DNA from: Vogesella mureinivorans
GTDB lineage: Bacteria > Pseudomonadota > Gammaproteobacteria > Burkholderiales > Chromobacteriaceae
DNA: 64,000 nt
Direction of reading: 5' to 3'
Assembly: GCF_007644035.1 (NCBI RefSeq)
Contig: NZ_VMTV02000577.1
Location: 1 to 64,000 of the forward strand
The notes under the pieces are model-generated. The model did not search any database. It had not been told where the DNA came from and was given only the letters and a program-made list of their open reading frames with translations. Of the stretch, positions 8,962-18,039 are shown one piece after another (the stretch's first letter is position 1; every line of letters begins with the position of its first letter). The position numbers and the translations under genes are program-made.

Positions 8962-9777
8962 TTATAGCGTGCGCGCCGCCACCACCAGCGCCAGCAGTAG
9001 CAGGCTCTCGCACACCTCGATGCCGGCCCCCAGGCAGTCGCCGGTCATGCCACCCAGTTTGCGCTTCAGGTAGGCCCACCAGAACAGCCCGGCCAGCGGC
9101 GCCAGCAGCAGCACCGGTGCTAGCCAGGCGCTGGCGGTGGCCAGTAGCAGGGTACACAGCCAGAAGCTGGGCCAGTGCGGGCGCCAGGCAAAGCGTTCGC
9201 CGCTGCCGGCCGCCAGGCTGGGTAGCGTGGCCGACCACGCCACGGTAAACAGCCGCGCCCAGGCTGGCACCAGCACCAGCCCGCCCAGCGCGGCGGCCAA
9301 CCCTGCCAACGCGGTGATGCCGGCCTGGGCGCTGTGGTAGCCCGGATAAGCCGCAGGCGCATCCGGGGAAAGCGGCGCTAAGCTCAGCTTCACCAGCAGC
9401 ATCAGCAGCACCAGCTTGACGATCAGCTGCGTGGCCAGGCTCAGCACGCCAAAGCTGCCCAGGTGCGGGTCTTTCAGCACCTCAAGAAAGCGCTCGCGCG
9501 AGCGGTGCGCCGCGCCCTGTGCATCGGCCAGGTCGGCCAGGCCGTCGATGTGCAGGCCGCCGGTCACCCACAGCCAGGCCAGCAGGCCGGCCAGTGCGGC
9601 CAACCAGGGGTCCACCAGGCTGCCGGCCAGCACCGCCAGCCACACAATGGCGCCCACCAGCAGGCCTACCGGCGCAAACCAGCGTGCGGCGTCGGCCAGC
9701 CACGCCGGGTCGAAGGTTTTAAGCTGCGGTGTGGGCAGGCGGGTAAGAAACTGGATCGCCAGAATGAGGGTGCGCAT
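8962..9777 (-). CDS. cobS: adenosylcobinamide-GDP ribazoletransferase (cobalamin synthase)
   Basis: 271 residues from the ATG at 9777; an upstream in-frame ATG at 9840 would add 21 residues with no family match. It joins adenosylcobinamide-GDP to alpha-ribazole (or its phosphate) in the inner membrane, the last step of the nucleotide-loop pathway. It has multiple hydrophobic segments. The family motif is clear: an N-terminal FLTRLP, then GGLHIDGLADLADA followed by KDPHLGSFGV. Near the C-terminus, KLGGMTGDCLGA matches the conserved substrate-binding block. It is last in the minus-strand cobT-cobC-cobS set. Confidence 0.94.
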   Translation of the reverse strand: MRTLILAIQFLTRLPTPQLKTFDPAWLADAARWFAPVGLLVGAIVWLAVLAGSLVDPWLAALAGLLAWLWVTGGLHIDGLADLADAQGAAHRSRERFLEVLKDPHLGSFGVLSLATQLIVKLVLLMLLVKLSLAPLSPDAPAAYPGYHSAQAGITALAGLAAALGGLVLVPAWARLFTVAWSATLPSLAAGSGERFAWRPHWPSFWLCTLLLATASAWLAPVLLLAPLAGLFWWAYLKRKLGGMTGDCLGAGIEVCESLLLLALVVAARTL

Positions 9778-9850
9778 GGGCAATAGGCTGTGGATAAGGT
9801 TGTGGGTAAGCGGTGGGCTGCCCGTGGGCAGCCTGTGCATGGCCTGTGGG

Positions 9851-10456
9851 CTAGCTGGCCGGCTGCGGGGATTCCAGCCGCGTCAGGTAGGCCGGGTGGC
9901 CGTCCAGAATCGACAGCTGGGCAAAGCCGCCGCGTTGTACCGCCATCAGTCGGGCCACGTTGAACTCGGTGCCCAGCAGCTCGGCCAGCAGCACGTTGAT
10001 CACGCCGCCGTGGCTCACCAGTACGCGGTGGCTGCCGCGTGCCTGCTGCATCCACTCGGCAAAGCCGGTGAGCACGCGGGTGCGGAAGGTATCGAAGCTT
10101 TCCCCGCCTTCCGGGGTAAGCAGGCCGCGCGCCAGCAGCGTTTGCCAGTCTGGCGTGGTGGCGCTGATATCGGCTAGCGGGCGGTTTTCCCACGCGCCAA
10201 AGTGGCATTCGGCGAGCTGCGGGGCCACGTGCAGCGGCACGCGGCTGGCCAGCGCCTGCTGTACGGCAAACTCGCGGCAACGCAGCAGTGGCGAGGTGGC
10301 CATGCAGCTTACCGGCGCCAGCTGCACGATGCGCTGCCAGCTGGCGGCCATGTCGGCCTGGCCCTGCGCGGTAAGCGCCAGATCGGTATGGCCGATTAGC
10401 CGCCCCTGGTGGGGAATGTCGCCGTGGCGCAGCAGGGTGAGGGTGTAAGGGTTCAT
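9851..10456 (-). CDS. cobC: alpha-ribazole phosphatase / histidine phosphatase
   Basis: 201 residues from the ATG at 10456, which is preceded by a perfect AGGAGG. It belongs to the histidine phosphatase superfamily: the catalytic LLRHGD is near the N-terminus and the second histidine is in VLVSHGGVI. Between cobT and cobS it most probably dephosphorylates alpha-ribazole 5'-phosphate (or adenosylcobalamin phosphate). A terminator-like hairpin between cobT and cobC suggests partial uncoupling from cobT. Confidence 0.88.
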   Translation of the reverse strand: MNPYTLTLLRHGDIPHQGRLIGHTDLALTAQGQADMAASWQRIVQLAPVSCMATSPLLRCREFAVQQALASRVPLHVAPQLAECHFGAWENRPLADISATTPDWQTLLARGLLTPEGGESFDTFRTRVLTGFAEWMQQARGSHRVLVSHGGVINVLLAELLGTEFNVARLMAVQRGGFAQLSILDGHPAYLTRLESPQPAS

Positions 10457-10497
10457 GCAGCAAGCCTCCTGGCCACGAAAGCACACAGAAAATATGT

Positions 10498-10536
10498 AAA
10501 AACCGCCGCTGGCGCGCTGGGCTACCGGGCGGCGGC
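10498..10536 (-). terminator. possible terminator between cobT and cobC
   Basis: Read on the minus strand, CCGCCGC and GCGGCGG pair across a loop of about 19 nt and are followed by TTTTTA. cobC lies 42 bp further on with its own strong ribosome binding site, so this may attenuate rather than end transcription. Confidence 0.5.
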
Positions 10537-10588
10537 TTGGCAAGCATACCCGCCAACGGGCAGCGGGGCGATGCTGCCCGGCGGTCAA

Positions 10589-11623
10589 TCAGGCATTTTT
10601 GCCGGCCACGCCGGCCTCGGCAAAGGTGGCCATGCCCGCGTGCAGCGCAATGGCCTGTTGCAGCAGCGGCAGCGCGGCGGCGGCACCGCTGCCTTCGCCC
10701 AGGCGGAAGCCCAGGTCGACCAGCGGGCTCAGGCCCAGCGCCTGCAGGGCCAGTGCGTGGCCGGTTTCCTGCGAGCAGTGGCTGGCCAGCAGCCACGGGG
10801 CGATGTCGGCGTCGATGGCGTGTGCGGCCAGCGCGGCGGCGGTGCTGATGAAGCCATCCAGCAGCAGCGGCACGCCCTGGCGGGCGCCTTCCAGATAAAA
10901 ACCGGCCATGGCGGCGATTTCCAGCCCGCCCAGCTCGGCCAGCACGCCGTGGCCGTCCAGCGTTTGCCCGGCCACGCGGGTCAGTGCGTCGGCCACCACC
11001 TGGCGTTTTACTGCCAGGCCAGCATCGCTCACACCGGTGCCGCGGCCAACAATGGCGTCCACGCTGTGGCCGGTAAGGCGGCAGATCAGCGCGGCAGACG
11101 GTGTGGTGTTGCCAATGCCCATATCACCGGCAATCAGCAGGGTGGCGCCGTCGGCAATGGCGCGGCGGGCGGCGTGGCGGCCAACCTCTAGCGCAGCCAG
11201 CGTGTCGTCGTGGCTCATCGCCGCCTCGCGGCGCAGGTTGCCGCTGCCGGCGCGTACCTTGGCGTGCACGATGGGCAGGGCGGACAGGTCGCTGGCGACA
11301 CCGGCGTCTACCACCTCCAGCCGCGCCTGGTTCACGCGTGCCAGCACGCTGATGGCGGCGCCACCGTGTACAAAATTGGCCACCATGGCGCCGGTGACTT
11401 CCGGCGGGAAGGCCGATACGCCTTCGGCGCACACGCCGTGGTCGCCGGCAAACACGGTAATGGCCGGCGACAGCGGCAGCGGGATCTCGCGCCCCTGCAG
11501 GCCAGCCAGCGTAACGGCTAGCTGTTCCAGTTTGCCCAGGCTGCCGGCGGGTTTGGTCAGCTGCTGCTGGCGGGCGTCGGCGGCTTGGCGGGTAGACAGG
11601 TTGGGGGCGGGGATACGTGGCAT
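10589..11623 (-). CDS. cobT: nicotinate-nucleotide-dimethylbenzimidazole phosphoribosyltransferase
   Basis: 344 residues from the ATG at 11623 (AAGGA about 8 bp upstream); a start at 11638 with AGGA is also possible. It transfers phosphoribose from nicotinate mononucleotide to the lower-ligand base, giving alpha-ribazole phosphate. Family blocks are intact: KPAGSLGKLE, VFAGDHGV, MGIGNTT, GRGTGV and DGFISTAAAL, plus the C-terminal GEGSGAA. Length matches the usual 340-360. It is the first gene of the minus-strand salvage set, divergent from the first riboswitch-controlled receptor. Confidence 0.95.
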   Translation of the reverse strand: MPRIPAPNLSTRQAADARQQQLTKPAGSLGKLEQLAVTLAGLQGREIPLPLSPAITVFAGDHGVCAEGVSAFPPEVTGAMVANFVHGGAAISVLARVNQARLEVVDAGVASDLSALPIVHAKVRAGSGNLRREAAMSHDDTLAALEVGRHAARRAIADGATLLIAGDMGIGNTTPSAALICRLTGHSVDAIVGRGTGVSDAGLAVKRQVVADALTRVAGQTLDGHGVLAELGGLEIAAMAGFYLEGARQGVPLLLDGFISTAAALAAHAIDADIAPWLLASHCSQETGHALALQALGLSPLVDLGFRLGEGSGAAAALPLLQQAIALHAGMATFAEAGVAGKNA

Positions 11624-11762
11624 GAGGGGTCCTTGCATGATTTCCTGGCCTGCTGGGCAGGCGAACCGGCAGACCATACGACAGCCCGGCGCGGCTGGCA
11701 ATGGGGGCTTGATGCCTATGGCTTAATTTCCCATGCTGGCGTTCTGCGGCGCAGCATCCCGC

Positions 11763-11768
11763 TATAAT
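11763..11768 (+). promoter_or_regulatory. -10 element before the first B12 riboswitch
   Basis: TATAAT stands about 6 bp before the riboswitch. No good -35 hexamer is visible at the right distance. The second cassette has the same TATAAT at the same spacing (14173-14178). Confidence 0.6.
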
Positions 11769-11773
11769 GGCGG

Positions 11774-11955
11774 CTTGCAGGTGTCTGCCATGCCCATGCG
11801 GCCATGGCAGGTGAAACGGGAAGCCGGTGAGAATCCGGCGCTGCCCCCGCAACGGTAAGGCCTGAGCGTACGCGCTCCAGGCATCGTATTAGCCACTGCC
11901 CCGCAGGGTGGGAAGGCACGATGCCGTATGGCCCAGCCCGGAGACCGGCCTGCAC
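11774..11955 (+). promoter_or_regulatory. cobalamin riboswitch 1
   Basis: The conserved cobalamin-riboswitch core is present in order: GGTGAAACGGGAAGCCGGTG, CGCTGCCCCCGCAACGGTAA, GCCACTGCCCCGCAGGGTGG and the B12 box AGCCCGGAGACCGGCC at 11935-11950. It precedes a TonB-dependent receptor by about 140 nt of leader. By analogy with known B12 riboswitches, adenosylcobalamin binding should lower expression. Confidence 0.96.
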
Positions 11956-12092
11956 TGGACGCGGCGGAATCGCGTCTTGCTGGAGTATCGCGGGGAGGCG
12001 ATCAGACAGCCTGCTGCCGGTGCCTGCCGGCAGTGCGCTTGTGTCCTTTTATTTCTCCGCACTCCCTTTTTGTCATTACGGAGTGTGTCTAC

Positions 12093-14069
12093 ATGTTCAA
12101 AAGCAAACCGCTGGCCGCGCTGGTAGCGCTGGCTTGTGCCCAGGCCGCCATGGCCAATCAGCCTGTTACCCTGGATGAAGTGGTGGTTACCGCCACACGC
12201 GGCCAGGACAAAGTACGTGAATTGCCAGTGAATGTTTCGGTGATTACCGCCCGGGATATTGCCAATAGCACGGCGCGTACGGTGCAGGATGTCTTGTCCG
12301 GGCTGGCCGGTATCCAGATACGTAACAGCACCGGCGCTGCCGATACGGCAGCGGTGGACCTGCGTGGCTTTGGCATGACCGGTATGAGCAATACCCTGAT
12401 TCTGGTTGATGGTGTCAAACAGAACACCAACGATCTGTCGGCACCCAACTTGGGCGTGGTCCCGCTTGGCCAGATCGAGCGTATCGAGGTGGTACGCGGT
12501 AGTGGTGCCGTGGCCTATGGTGGCGGTGCCACCGGCGGGGTGATCAACATCATTACGCGTAATGGTTTCAGGGCGGCCGATGGCGTGCAGGCTACATTGA
12601 CCGCGGGTAGCTATAACCTGAAAAAAATCGACTTGTCCGGCCATGCCAGCAGCCAGCAGGTGGCGCTGGATGCCTATGTGAAATCCCTGACCACGGACAA
12701 TTACCGCCAGAACAATGCCGAGCGTAACGATAGCGGCGGCCTGGCGGCCATGGTGCGCCACGAGGGTGGCACCCTGCGCTTTTATGCCCGCACGGCCAAC
12801 CAGGACACGCGTTTGCCCGGTGTCCGTAGTGTGGACGCGGCTAATGGGGTGGACGAGTTTGCCCGCAACCCGCGCGGAACCAACAAGCCCGACGATTACA
12901 TGAGCACCCGCACCGACACGTGGGGTGTGCAAGCGAAGCAAGCTGCAGGCGAGGGCATGGTACTGCTGGATGTGGCGAGCAGTACCAAGAAACTGCAGGC
13001 CGAAGCTATCAGCGCCAGCTACAGCAGCAAGCGCCAGCAAAGAACCGAAGAGCTCACCGCCAGCTTGCGTTATGAGCAGGATGTCGCGCGCCATCGTCTG
13101 GTACTGGGTGTAGACGCCATGTCCGGTGATGCCGCGGTGGACAGTGTGGATACCTACGGTACGGGCAGCAAAAAGATCAAGCAGCGCCACGCCGGCGGGT
13201 TTGTCGATGTGTTGCTGCGGCCAGCCCAGGGTACATCGATCAATGCGGGTGTCCGCTCGCAGCATGTTGAAGACAGTGCCAAGGTGCATAGCGGCTATGA
13301 AAACAGCTACGGCAGCAATAAAGAGCTACGTGCCTGGCAGCTGGGCGTGCGCCAGGCGCTGATGCCGCAGCTGGATGGCTATGCCAAGCTGGGCCAGAGC
13401 TTCCGTCTGGCCAATGCCGACGAGCAGGCGTATGTCAGCACCCCGCTGTTGCCACAGCTATCGCACGACAAAGAGCTGGGGTTGTCCTGGCAGCACCAGG
13501 GCCAGGCCTTGCGGGCGGCATGGTTCCGTTATGACCTGAATCGTGAAATTCATTTCAACAAGCTCAGCTCGGCCAACGTTAACCTCGACCCGACCCGGCG
13601 CCAGGGTGTTGAGCTGGAGGGCAAGACACCGCTTGCGGCCAACCTTGACCTGAGCGCCGCCGTGACATGGCAGCAAGCCACCTTCCGCAGTGGCGTGGCC
13701 AACAACATTAGCCTGGCGGGGAAAACCGTGCCCTTGGTACCCCGGCATATGGCTAACCTGTCGCTGAGCTGGGCACCGTACGAGTCAACCCGTCTGGGCG
13801 TGCAGTGGCAGTATGTGGGCTCGCAGCGGCTGGATAACGACCAGGCCAACCAGTTTGCCAAGAAACTGGGCGCTTACAGCCTGATCAATGCCAAGCTCAG
13901 CCACGATTACAGCAAGACCGTGGGGGTGTCGCTGAGTGTGAATAACCTGCTGGACAAACAGTATGCGTCCTACGCTATCCGCTCTGGTTCTACCGGTGCG
14001 ACAGGCAAATACAATCTGTACCCGGAAGCTGGCCGCAATATGCAGGCGGCCGTGACCATCCAATACTGA
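12093..14069 (+). CDS. TonB-dependent outer-membrane receptor under B12 riboswitch control
   Basis: 658 residues. A signal peptide (residues 1-22, ending AAMA) is followed by a TonB box (LDEVVVTATR), a plug domain (about 38-150, with VDLRGFG, LVDGVKQ and IERIEVVRGSGAVAYGGGA) and a 22-strand-type barrel ending in an aromatic residue (TIQY). The first 36 residues equal those of BtuB at 14503, but the rest is clearly different. Its riboswitch implies a corrinoid or a metal or cofactor linked to B12 as cargo; a cobinamide or other cobamide receptor is my inference. Start chosen by identity with the paralogue and by the upstream GGAG. Confidence 0.88.
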   Translation: MFKSKPLAALVALACAQAAMANQPVTLDEVVVTATRGQDKVRELPVNVSVITARDIANSTARTVQDVLSGLAGIQIRNSTGAADTAAVDLRGFGMTGMSNTLILVDGVKQNTNDLSAPNLGVVPLGQIERIEVVRGSGAVAYGGGATGGVINIITRNGFRAADGVQATLTAGSYNLKKIDLSGHASSQQVALDAYVKSLTTDNYRQNNAERNDSGGLAAMVRHEGGTLRFYARTANQDTRLPGVRSVDAANGVDEFARNPRGTNKPDDYMSTRTDTWGVQAKQAAGEGMVLLDVASSTKKLQAEAISASYSSKRQQRTEELTASLRYEQDVARHRLVLGVDAMSGDAAVDSVDTYGTGSKKIKQRHAGGFVDVLLRPAQGTSINAGVRSQHVEDSAKVHSGYENSYGSNKELRAWQLGVRQALMPQLDGYAKLGQSFRLANADEQAYVSTPLLPQLSHDKELGLSWQHQGQALRAAWFRYDLNREIHFNKLSSANVNLDPTRRQGVELEGKTPLAANLDLSAAVTWQQATFRSGVANNISLAGKTVPLVPRHMANLSLSWAPYESTRLGVQWQYVGSQRLDNDQANQFAKKLGAYSLINAKLSHDYSKTVGVSLSVNNLLDKQYASYAIRSGSTGATGKYNLYPEAGRNMQAAVTIQY

Positions 14070-14183
14070 CCACGCGCCACCCGCCCCGCCGGCAGGTTCT
14101 GGCCAGCGGGGCGTATGTTTCAGCCAGGTACACCAATGTGTCATGACTGCATCCAGCAGGGGTGGCACACGGTATAATGCGCG

Positions 14184-14365
14184 CTTGCAGGTGTCTGCCA
14201 CGCCCGTATGGGCATGGCAGGTGAAACGGGAAGCCGGTGCAAGACCGGCGCTGCCCCCGCAACGGTAAGGCCTGAGCGTACACGCTCCAGGCATCGTATC
14301 AGCCACTGCCCCGCAGGGTGGGAAGGCACGATGCCGCATGGCCAAGCCCGGAGACCGGCCTGCAC
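14184..14365 (+). promoter_or_regulatory. cobalamin riboswitch 2
   Basis: Nearly the same sequence as riboswitch 1, offset by exactly 2410 bp without gaps. All core blocks and the B12 box (14345-14360) are intact. Substitutions cluster in peripheral helices. It controls btuB and perhaps the following cobU and btuF. Confidence 0.96.
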
Positions 14366-14502
14366 TGGACGCGGCGGAATCGCGTCTTGCTGGAGTATCG
14401 CGGGGAGGCGATCAGACAGCCTGCTGCCGGTGCCTGCCGGCGGTGCGCTAGTGTCCTTTTATTTCTCCGCACTCCCTTTTTGTCCTTACGGAGTGTGTCT
14501 AC

Positions 14503-16341
14503 ATGTTCAAAAGCAAACCGCTGGCCGCGCTGGTAGCGCTGGCTTGTGCCCAGGCCGCCATGGCCAATCAGCCTGTTACCCTGGATGAAGTGGTGGTCAC
14601 CGCCACCCGTACCGCCACCCCGGTCGCCAAAGTGCTGTCCGATGTGACCGTGCTGGGCCGCGAAGAAATTGCCCAGTCCGGCAGTGTGAACCTGCCTGAC
14701 CTGCTGAGCCGTCAAACCGGCATCGATATGGTCAGCAATGGCGGCGAGGGCACCGAGGCGCGCCTGAGCCTGCGTGGCAGCCGGGCAGATCATGTCATGG
14801 TGCTGATTGACGGCGTGCGTATCGTGTCGGGCACCAAAGGCACCACGTCGCTGGAGCACATTCCCCTGGCCCTGATCGACCGTGTGGAAATTCTGCGTGG
14901 CCCGGCCTCCAGCTTGTACGGTGCGGACGCGCTGGGTGGCGTGATCCAGATCTTTACCAAGCGCGGTAGCGATCGCCCTGCGCTTAGCCTGCATGCGGGT
15001 GCCGGAGCCGAGGGCAAGCGTGTCGCCGGGGCGGGGCTGGCGGGCAAGGTAGACCGTACCGCCTTCAGCCTGGCGGTAGATCATAATCAGTCTGACGGTT
15101 TTTCTGCGCGCCCACGACCGTATAACAGGGATCGTGATGGCTATGAAAACACCACCTACACCGCGAACGTGCAGCACGAGCTGGCGCCAGGGCATACCGT
15201 GGGGTTGAACGCCTACCATGCCGATGCCGTCAGCGAATATGACAGTGCGTCCACTGGCGTGGCCGCTACCCAGGCGGATGAAGGCCACTCACAAATGTCA
15301 GCCCAGAGCATCGAGCTGAAAAACCGCATCAATACCATCTGGCATAGCACGCTGCGTTACAACTACAGCACGGATAAATCGCAGACCTATACCAAGAGTA
15401 ATTTCCTGACCCCTAGCGGTACCTTCGACACGCGTTTGCGCGAGTGGCAGTGGCAAAACGACTTGCAGCTGGGCCAAGCAGGCCAGCTGACCCTGGGTGC
15501 GGCCAACGTCGAGCAGTTTGTCCATGGCAGCGCCAAGATGAACCAGCGCTATCGTCGTGTTGACTCGGTATTTGCCGCGTATCAGGGCGAGTTTGGCATC
15601 CATCGTTTGCAGGGGAGTACCCGTTACGACGATAACAGCCAGTTTGGTGGCAAAACCACCGGCCAGCTGGCGTACGGCATGGTACTGAGCCCGGCGTGGT
15701 CCTGGCGTGCAGCCTACGGTACCGCGATCAAGGCCCCGACCTTTAACCAGCTGTACTGGCCGGACGTGGCACCGAATTATCGTGGTAACCCCGATCTGCA
15801 GCCCGAAACCTCCAGCACGCGCGAGCTGGGCCTGACATGGCAACAGGCAGGGCAGTACGCCAAGGTGGTGGCGTTTGATAACCGCATAGACAATATGATT
15901 GCCAACAAGTCTGATACCGACAAATTGCAAGTCAACCTCGACCGGGCCCGCATTCTGGGCGAGAGCGTTGAGGTCGGCACGGTCATCGGCGAGATCAGTC
16001 TGGCGGCCAACGTGACCTCGCAACGCGCGCGCGACGTGAAAACCGGCCGGCTACTGGCAGCGCGTGCTAAACGCTTTGGTGGTATGACCCTGGGCTGGCA
16101 GCTAGACCGTACCCTGCTCAGTGCAGAATGGCGTGCCAGCAGCAAGCGCGTGGTCGATGCAGGAAAAAACCAGTACCTGCCAGGCTATGGCGTGGTGAAC
16201 CTGGGTGCCGACTACCAGCTGGACAAGCAGTGGACGCTGAATGCCAAGCTGACCAACGTGGGTGACAAGCGCTACGAAACGGTAAAAGACTACAATCAGC
16301 CGCGCCGTGGCTGGTTTGTGGGCGTACGCTACGCCCAGTAA
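14503..16341 (+). CDS. btuB: vitamin B12 outer-membrane transporter BtuB
   Basis: 612 residues, the usual BtuB length. Signal peptide 1-22, TonB box LDEVVVTATR, then a plug with RLSLRGSRADHVMVLIDGVR and RVEILRGPASSLYGADALGG, both typical of BtuB. The barrel ends in VRYAQ. It imports cobalamin across the outer membrane with TonB energy. It sits behind riboswitch 2 and upstream of cobU and btuF, a coherent B12 uptake unit. The first 36 residues and 427 bp of upstream and coding DNA are shared with the receptor gene at 12093. Confidence 0.94.
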   Translation: MFKSKPLAALVALACAQAAMANQPVTLDEVVVTATRTATPVAKVLSDVTVLGREEIAQSGSVNLPDLLSRQTGIDMVSNGGEGTEARLSLRGSRADHVMVLIDGVRIVSGTKGTTSLEHIPLALIDRVEILRGPASSLYGADALGGVIQIFTKRGSDRPALSLHAGAGAEGKRVAGAGLAGKVDRTAFSLAVDHNQSDGFSARPRPYNRDRDGYENTTYTANVQHELAPGHTVGLNAYHADAVSEYDSASTGVAATQADEGHSQMSAQSIELKNRINTIWHSTLRYNYSTDKSQTYTKSNFLTPSGTFDTRLREWQWQNDLQLGQAGQLTLGAANVEQFVHGSAKMNQRYRRVDSVFAAYQGEFGIHRLQGSTRYDDNSQFGGKTTGQLAYGMVLSPAWSWRAAYGTAIKAPTFNQLYWPDVAPNYRGNPDLQPETSSTRELGLTWQQAGQYAKVVAFDNRIDNMIANKSDTDKLQVNLDRARILGESVEVGTVIGEISLAANVTSQRARDVKTGRLLAARAKRFGGMTLGWQLDRTLLSAEWRASSKRVVDAGKNQYLPGYGVVNLGADYQLDKQWTLNAKLTNVGDKRYETVKDYNQPRRGWFVGVRYAQ

Positions 16342-16363
16342 GCCTTGTTATCATCAGGCCATG

Positions 16364-16393
16364 CGGCTCGCCCTTGCCGGGCGGGCCGTTTTT
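16364..16393 (+). terminator. hairpin between btuB and cobU
   Basis: CGGCTCGCCC and GGGCGGGCCG pair across a small loop, followed by TTTTTA, 22 bp after the btuB stop and 18 bp before cobU. It may attenuate rather than fully end transcription. Confidence 0.7.
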
Positions 16394-16411
16394 ATTGAAA
16401 GCAGACACAGC

Positions 16412-16945
16412 ATGACCACTACCCACCTGATCAGCGGCGGTGCCCGCAGCGGCAAAAGCCGCTACGCCGAAAGCCTGGCGCTGCAGCACGCCGGCGCCGT
16501 ATGCTACGTCGCCACCGCCGAGCGCCGTAGCGACGCGGCGTTTGCCGAGCGTATCGCCCACCACCAGGCGCGCCGCCCGGCGCACTGGGGCCTGGCCGAG
16601 GTTGGCCGCCACCTGGGCGAGGCACTGCAGCACGCCGCGCCAGGTAGCCTGGTGCTGGTGGACTGCCTGGGCATGTGGCTGATGCGCTTTTTTGACGAGC
16701 ACGGCCAGTTCGACGCCGCCGCCTGGCAGCAGCAGCGCAGTATCTTGCTGGCCGTGTTGGCCGCACCGCCTGCTTCTGTGGTGCTGGTGAGCAACGAAGT
16801 AGGCTGGGGCGTGGTGCCGCTGGGCGCGGAAACCCGCCATTTTGTAGACGAGCTGGGCCGCCTGAATCAGGATATTGCCCAGGTGTGCCAGCGCGTGACT
16901 CTGGTAGCCTGCGGCCAACCTTTGGTATTGAAAGGCGCAGCATGA
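16412..16945 (+). CDS. cobU: adenosylcobinamide kinase / adenosylcobinamide-phosphate guanylyltransferase
   Basis: 177 residues from the ATG at 16412. The P-loop GGARSGKS is at the N-terminus, followed by YVATAE and the ALVLVDCLGMWL-like and VSNEVGWGVVP blocks of CobU/CobP. It phosphorylates adenosylcobinamide and then transfers GMP, making the substrate for CobS. A frame starting further upstream (16307) is rejected since the family begins at HLISGGARSGKS. The stop overlaps the btuF start by 4 bp. Confidence 0.95.
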   Translation: MTTTHLISGGARSGKSRYAESLALQHAGAVCYVATAERRSDAAFAERIAHHQARRPAHWGLAEVGRHLGEALQHAAPGSLVLVDCLGMWLMRFFDEHGQFDAAAWQQQRSILLAVLAAPPASVVLVSNEVGWGVVPLGAETRHFVDELGRLNQDIAQVCQRVTLVACGQPLVLKGAA

Positions 16946-17814
16946 GGCGGCTGCTGTGGTGTGCCGCAGCCCTGCTGGCCGCCCCGGCGCTGGCGGCGGT
17001 GTCGGTACGCGATGCGCAGGGCAATAGCGTGGTGCTGCCCGCACCCGCCCGCCGTGTGGTGGCGCTGGTGCCGCACGCGGTGGAGAACCTGTACGCCATT
17101 GGCGCCGGTAGCCAGCTGGTGGCGGCGGTGGATTACAGCGACTACCCGCCCGCGGCCCGCCAGCTGCCCCGCGTTGGCGGCTATAGCGGTCTGAGCATTG
17201 AAGCCATCCTGCAACAACAGCCGGACCTGATCGTGGCCTGGCGCGACGGCGGCAACCCGCGTACCGTGCAAAAGCTGCGCGAGATGGGCTTGCCGGTGTA
17301 CATCAGCGCGCCGCTGCAGCTGGCGGATATCCCGCGCGAGATGCGCGACCTGGGCCAGCTTACCGGCCACGCCGCCCAGGCCGAGGCACAGGCCGCGGCG
17401 TTTGCGCGCCGCATCGCCAGCCTGCAGCAGCGCTACCGCCGCAGCGCGCCGGTGTCGGTGTTTATGCAAATAGGCGACATCCCCATTTTTACCGTCAGCA
17501 AGCACAGCTTTCTGGGCTCGCTCATTACCCTGTGCGGTGGCCACAATGTGTTTGCCGACGCCGCCCTGCCTGCGCCGCAGGTCAGTATCGAGGCCGTGGT
17601 GCTGGCGCGGCCACAGCTGATGCTGGCGTTTAATGCGGCCAACCATGCCCGTTGGCAACGTTGGCCGCAGCTGCCGGCGGTAGCGCAAGGCTTGCAACTT
17701 ACCCTGGATCAGGACACGATAAGCCGCCCGGGCCCGCGTCTGGCCGGGGCTGCCGAACAACTCTGTACCACTCTGGACCATGCCAGGCGCAAGCTGGGTT
17801 TGACGCCCCCGTAG
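16942..17814 (+). CDS. btuF: periplasmic cobalamin-binding protein BtuF
   Basis: 290 residues. Signal peptide of about 19 residues (RRLLWCAAALLAAPALAA), then the class III solute-binding fold: RVVALVPHAVENLYAIGA, VGGYSGLSIEAILQQQPDLI and a long linker helix. It captures cobalamin released by BtuB and delivers it to an inner-membrane BtuCD transporter. No btuC or btuD is in the window, so the transporter must be encoded elsewhere or be of another type. It overlaps cobU by ATGA. Confidence 0.88.
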   Translation: MRRLLWCAAALLAAPALAAVSVRDAQGNSVVLPAPARRVVALVPHAVENLYAIGAGSQLVAAVDYSDYPPAARQLPRVGGYSGLSIEAILQQQPDLIVAWRDGGNPRTVQKLREMGLPVYISAPLQLADIPREMRDLGQLTGHAAQAEAQAAAFARRIASLQQRYRRSAPVSVFMQIGDIPIFTVSKHSFLGSLITLCGGHNVFADAALPAPQVSIEAVVLARPQLMLAFNAANHARWQRWPQLPAVAQGLQLTLDQDTISRPGPRLAGAAEQLCTTLDHARRKLGLTPP

Positions 17815-17835
17815 CGCTTGGCTATTCTCGCCGCC

Positions 17836-18039
17836 ATGGAACACGAACTCGAATATCTGGAAGGCCGTGTCGCTGCGCTGATTGCGCGCATTCACGAGCT
17901 GGAAACCCAAAACAGCCGCTTTGCCTCGGCGCTGGCCGAAGCCATGCGTGAAAACGCCGAGATGAAGTTCAATCTGGAAGAAACGCGCCACCGCGTTACC
18001 CTGCTGATTGACCGCTTGCCGAAGGAGGAAGAAGCATGA
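17836..18039 (+). CDS. small coiled-coil protein, ZapB-like
   Basis: 67 residues, almost entirely a heptad-repeat coiled coil (MEHELEYLEGRVAALIARIH, then LETQNSRFASALAEAM and onward). Small proteins of this kind encoded directly before zapA in beta- and gammaproteobacteria are annotated as ZapB-like division factors. Its stop overlaps the zapA start (ATGA), so it is translationally coupled. The ATG at 17836 is preferred to a TTG at 17818. It is inferred to cooperate with ZapA at the FtsZ ring. Confidence 0.75.
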   Translation: MEHELEYLEGRVAALIARIHELETQNSRFASALAEAMRENAEMKFNLEETRHRVTLLIDRLPKEEEA

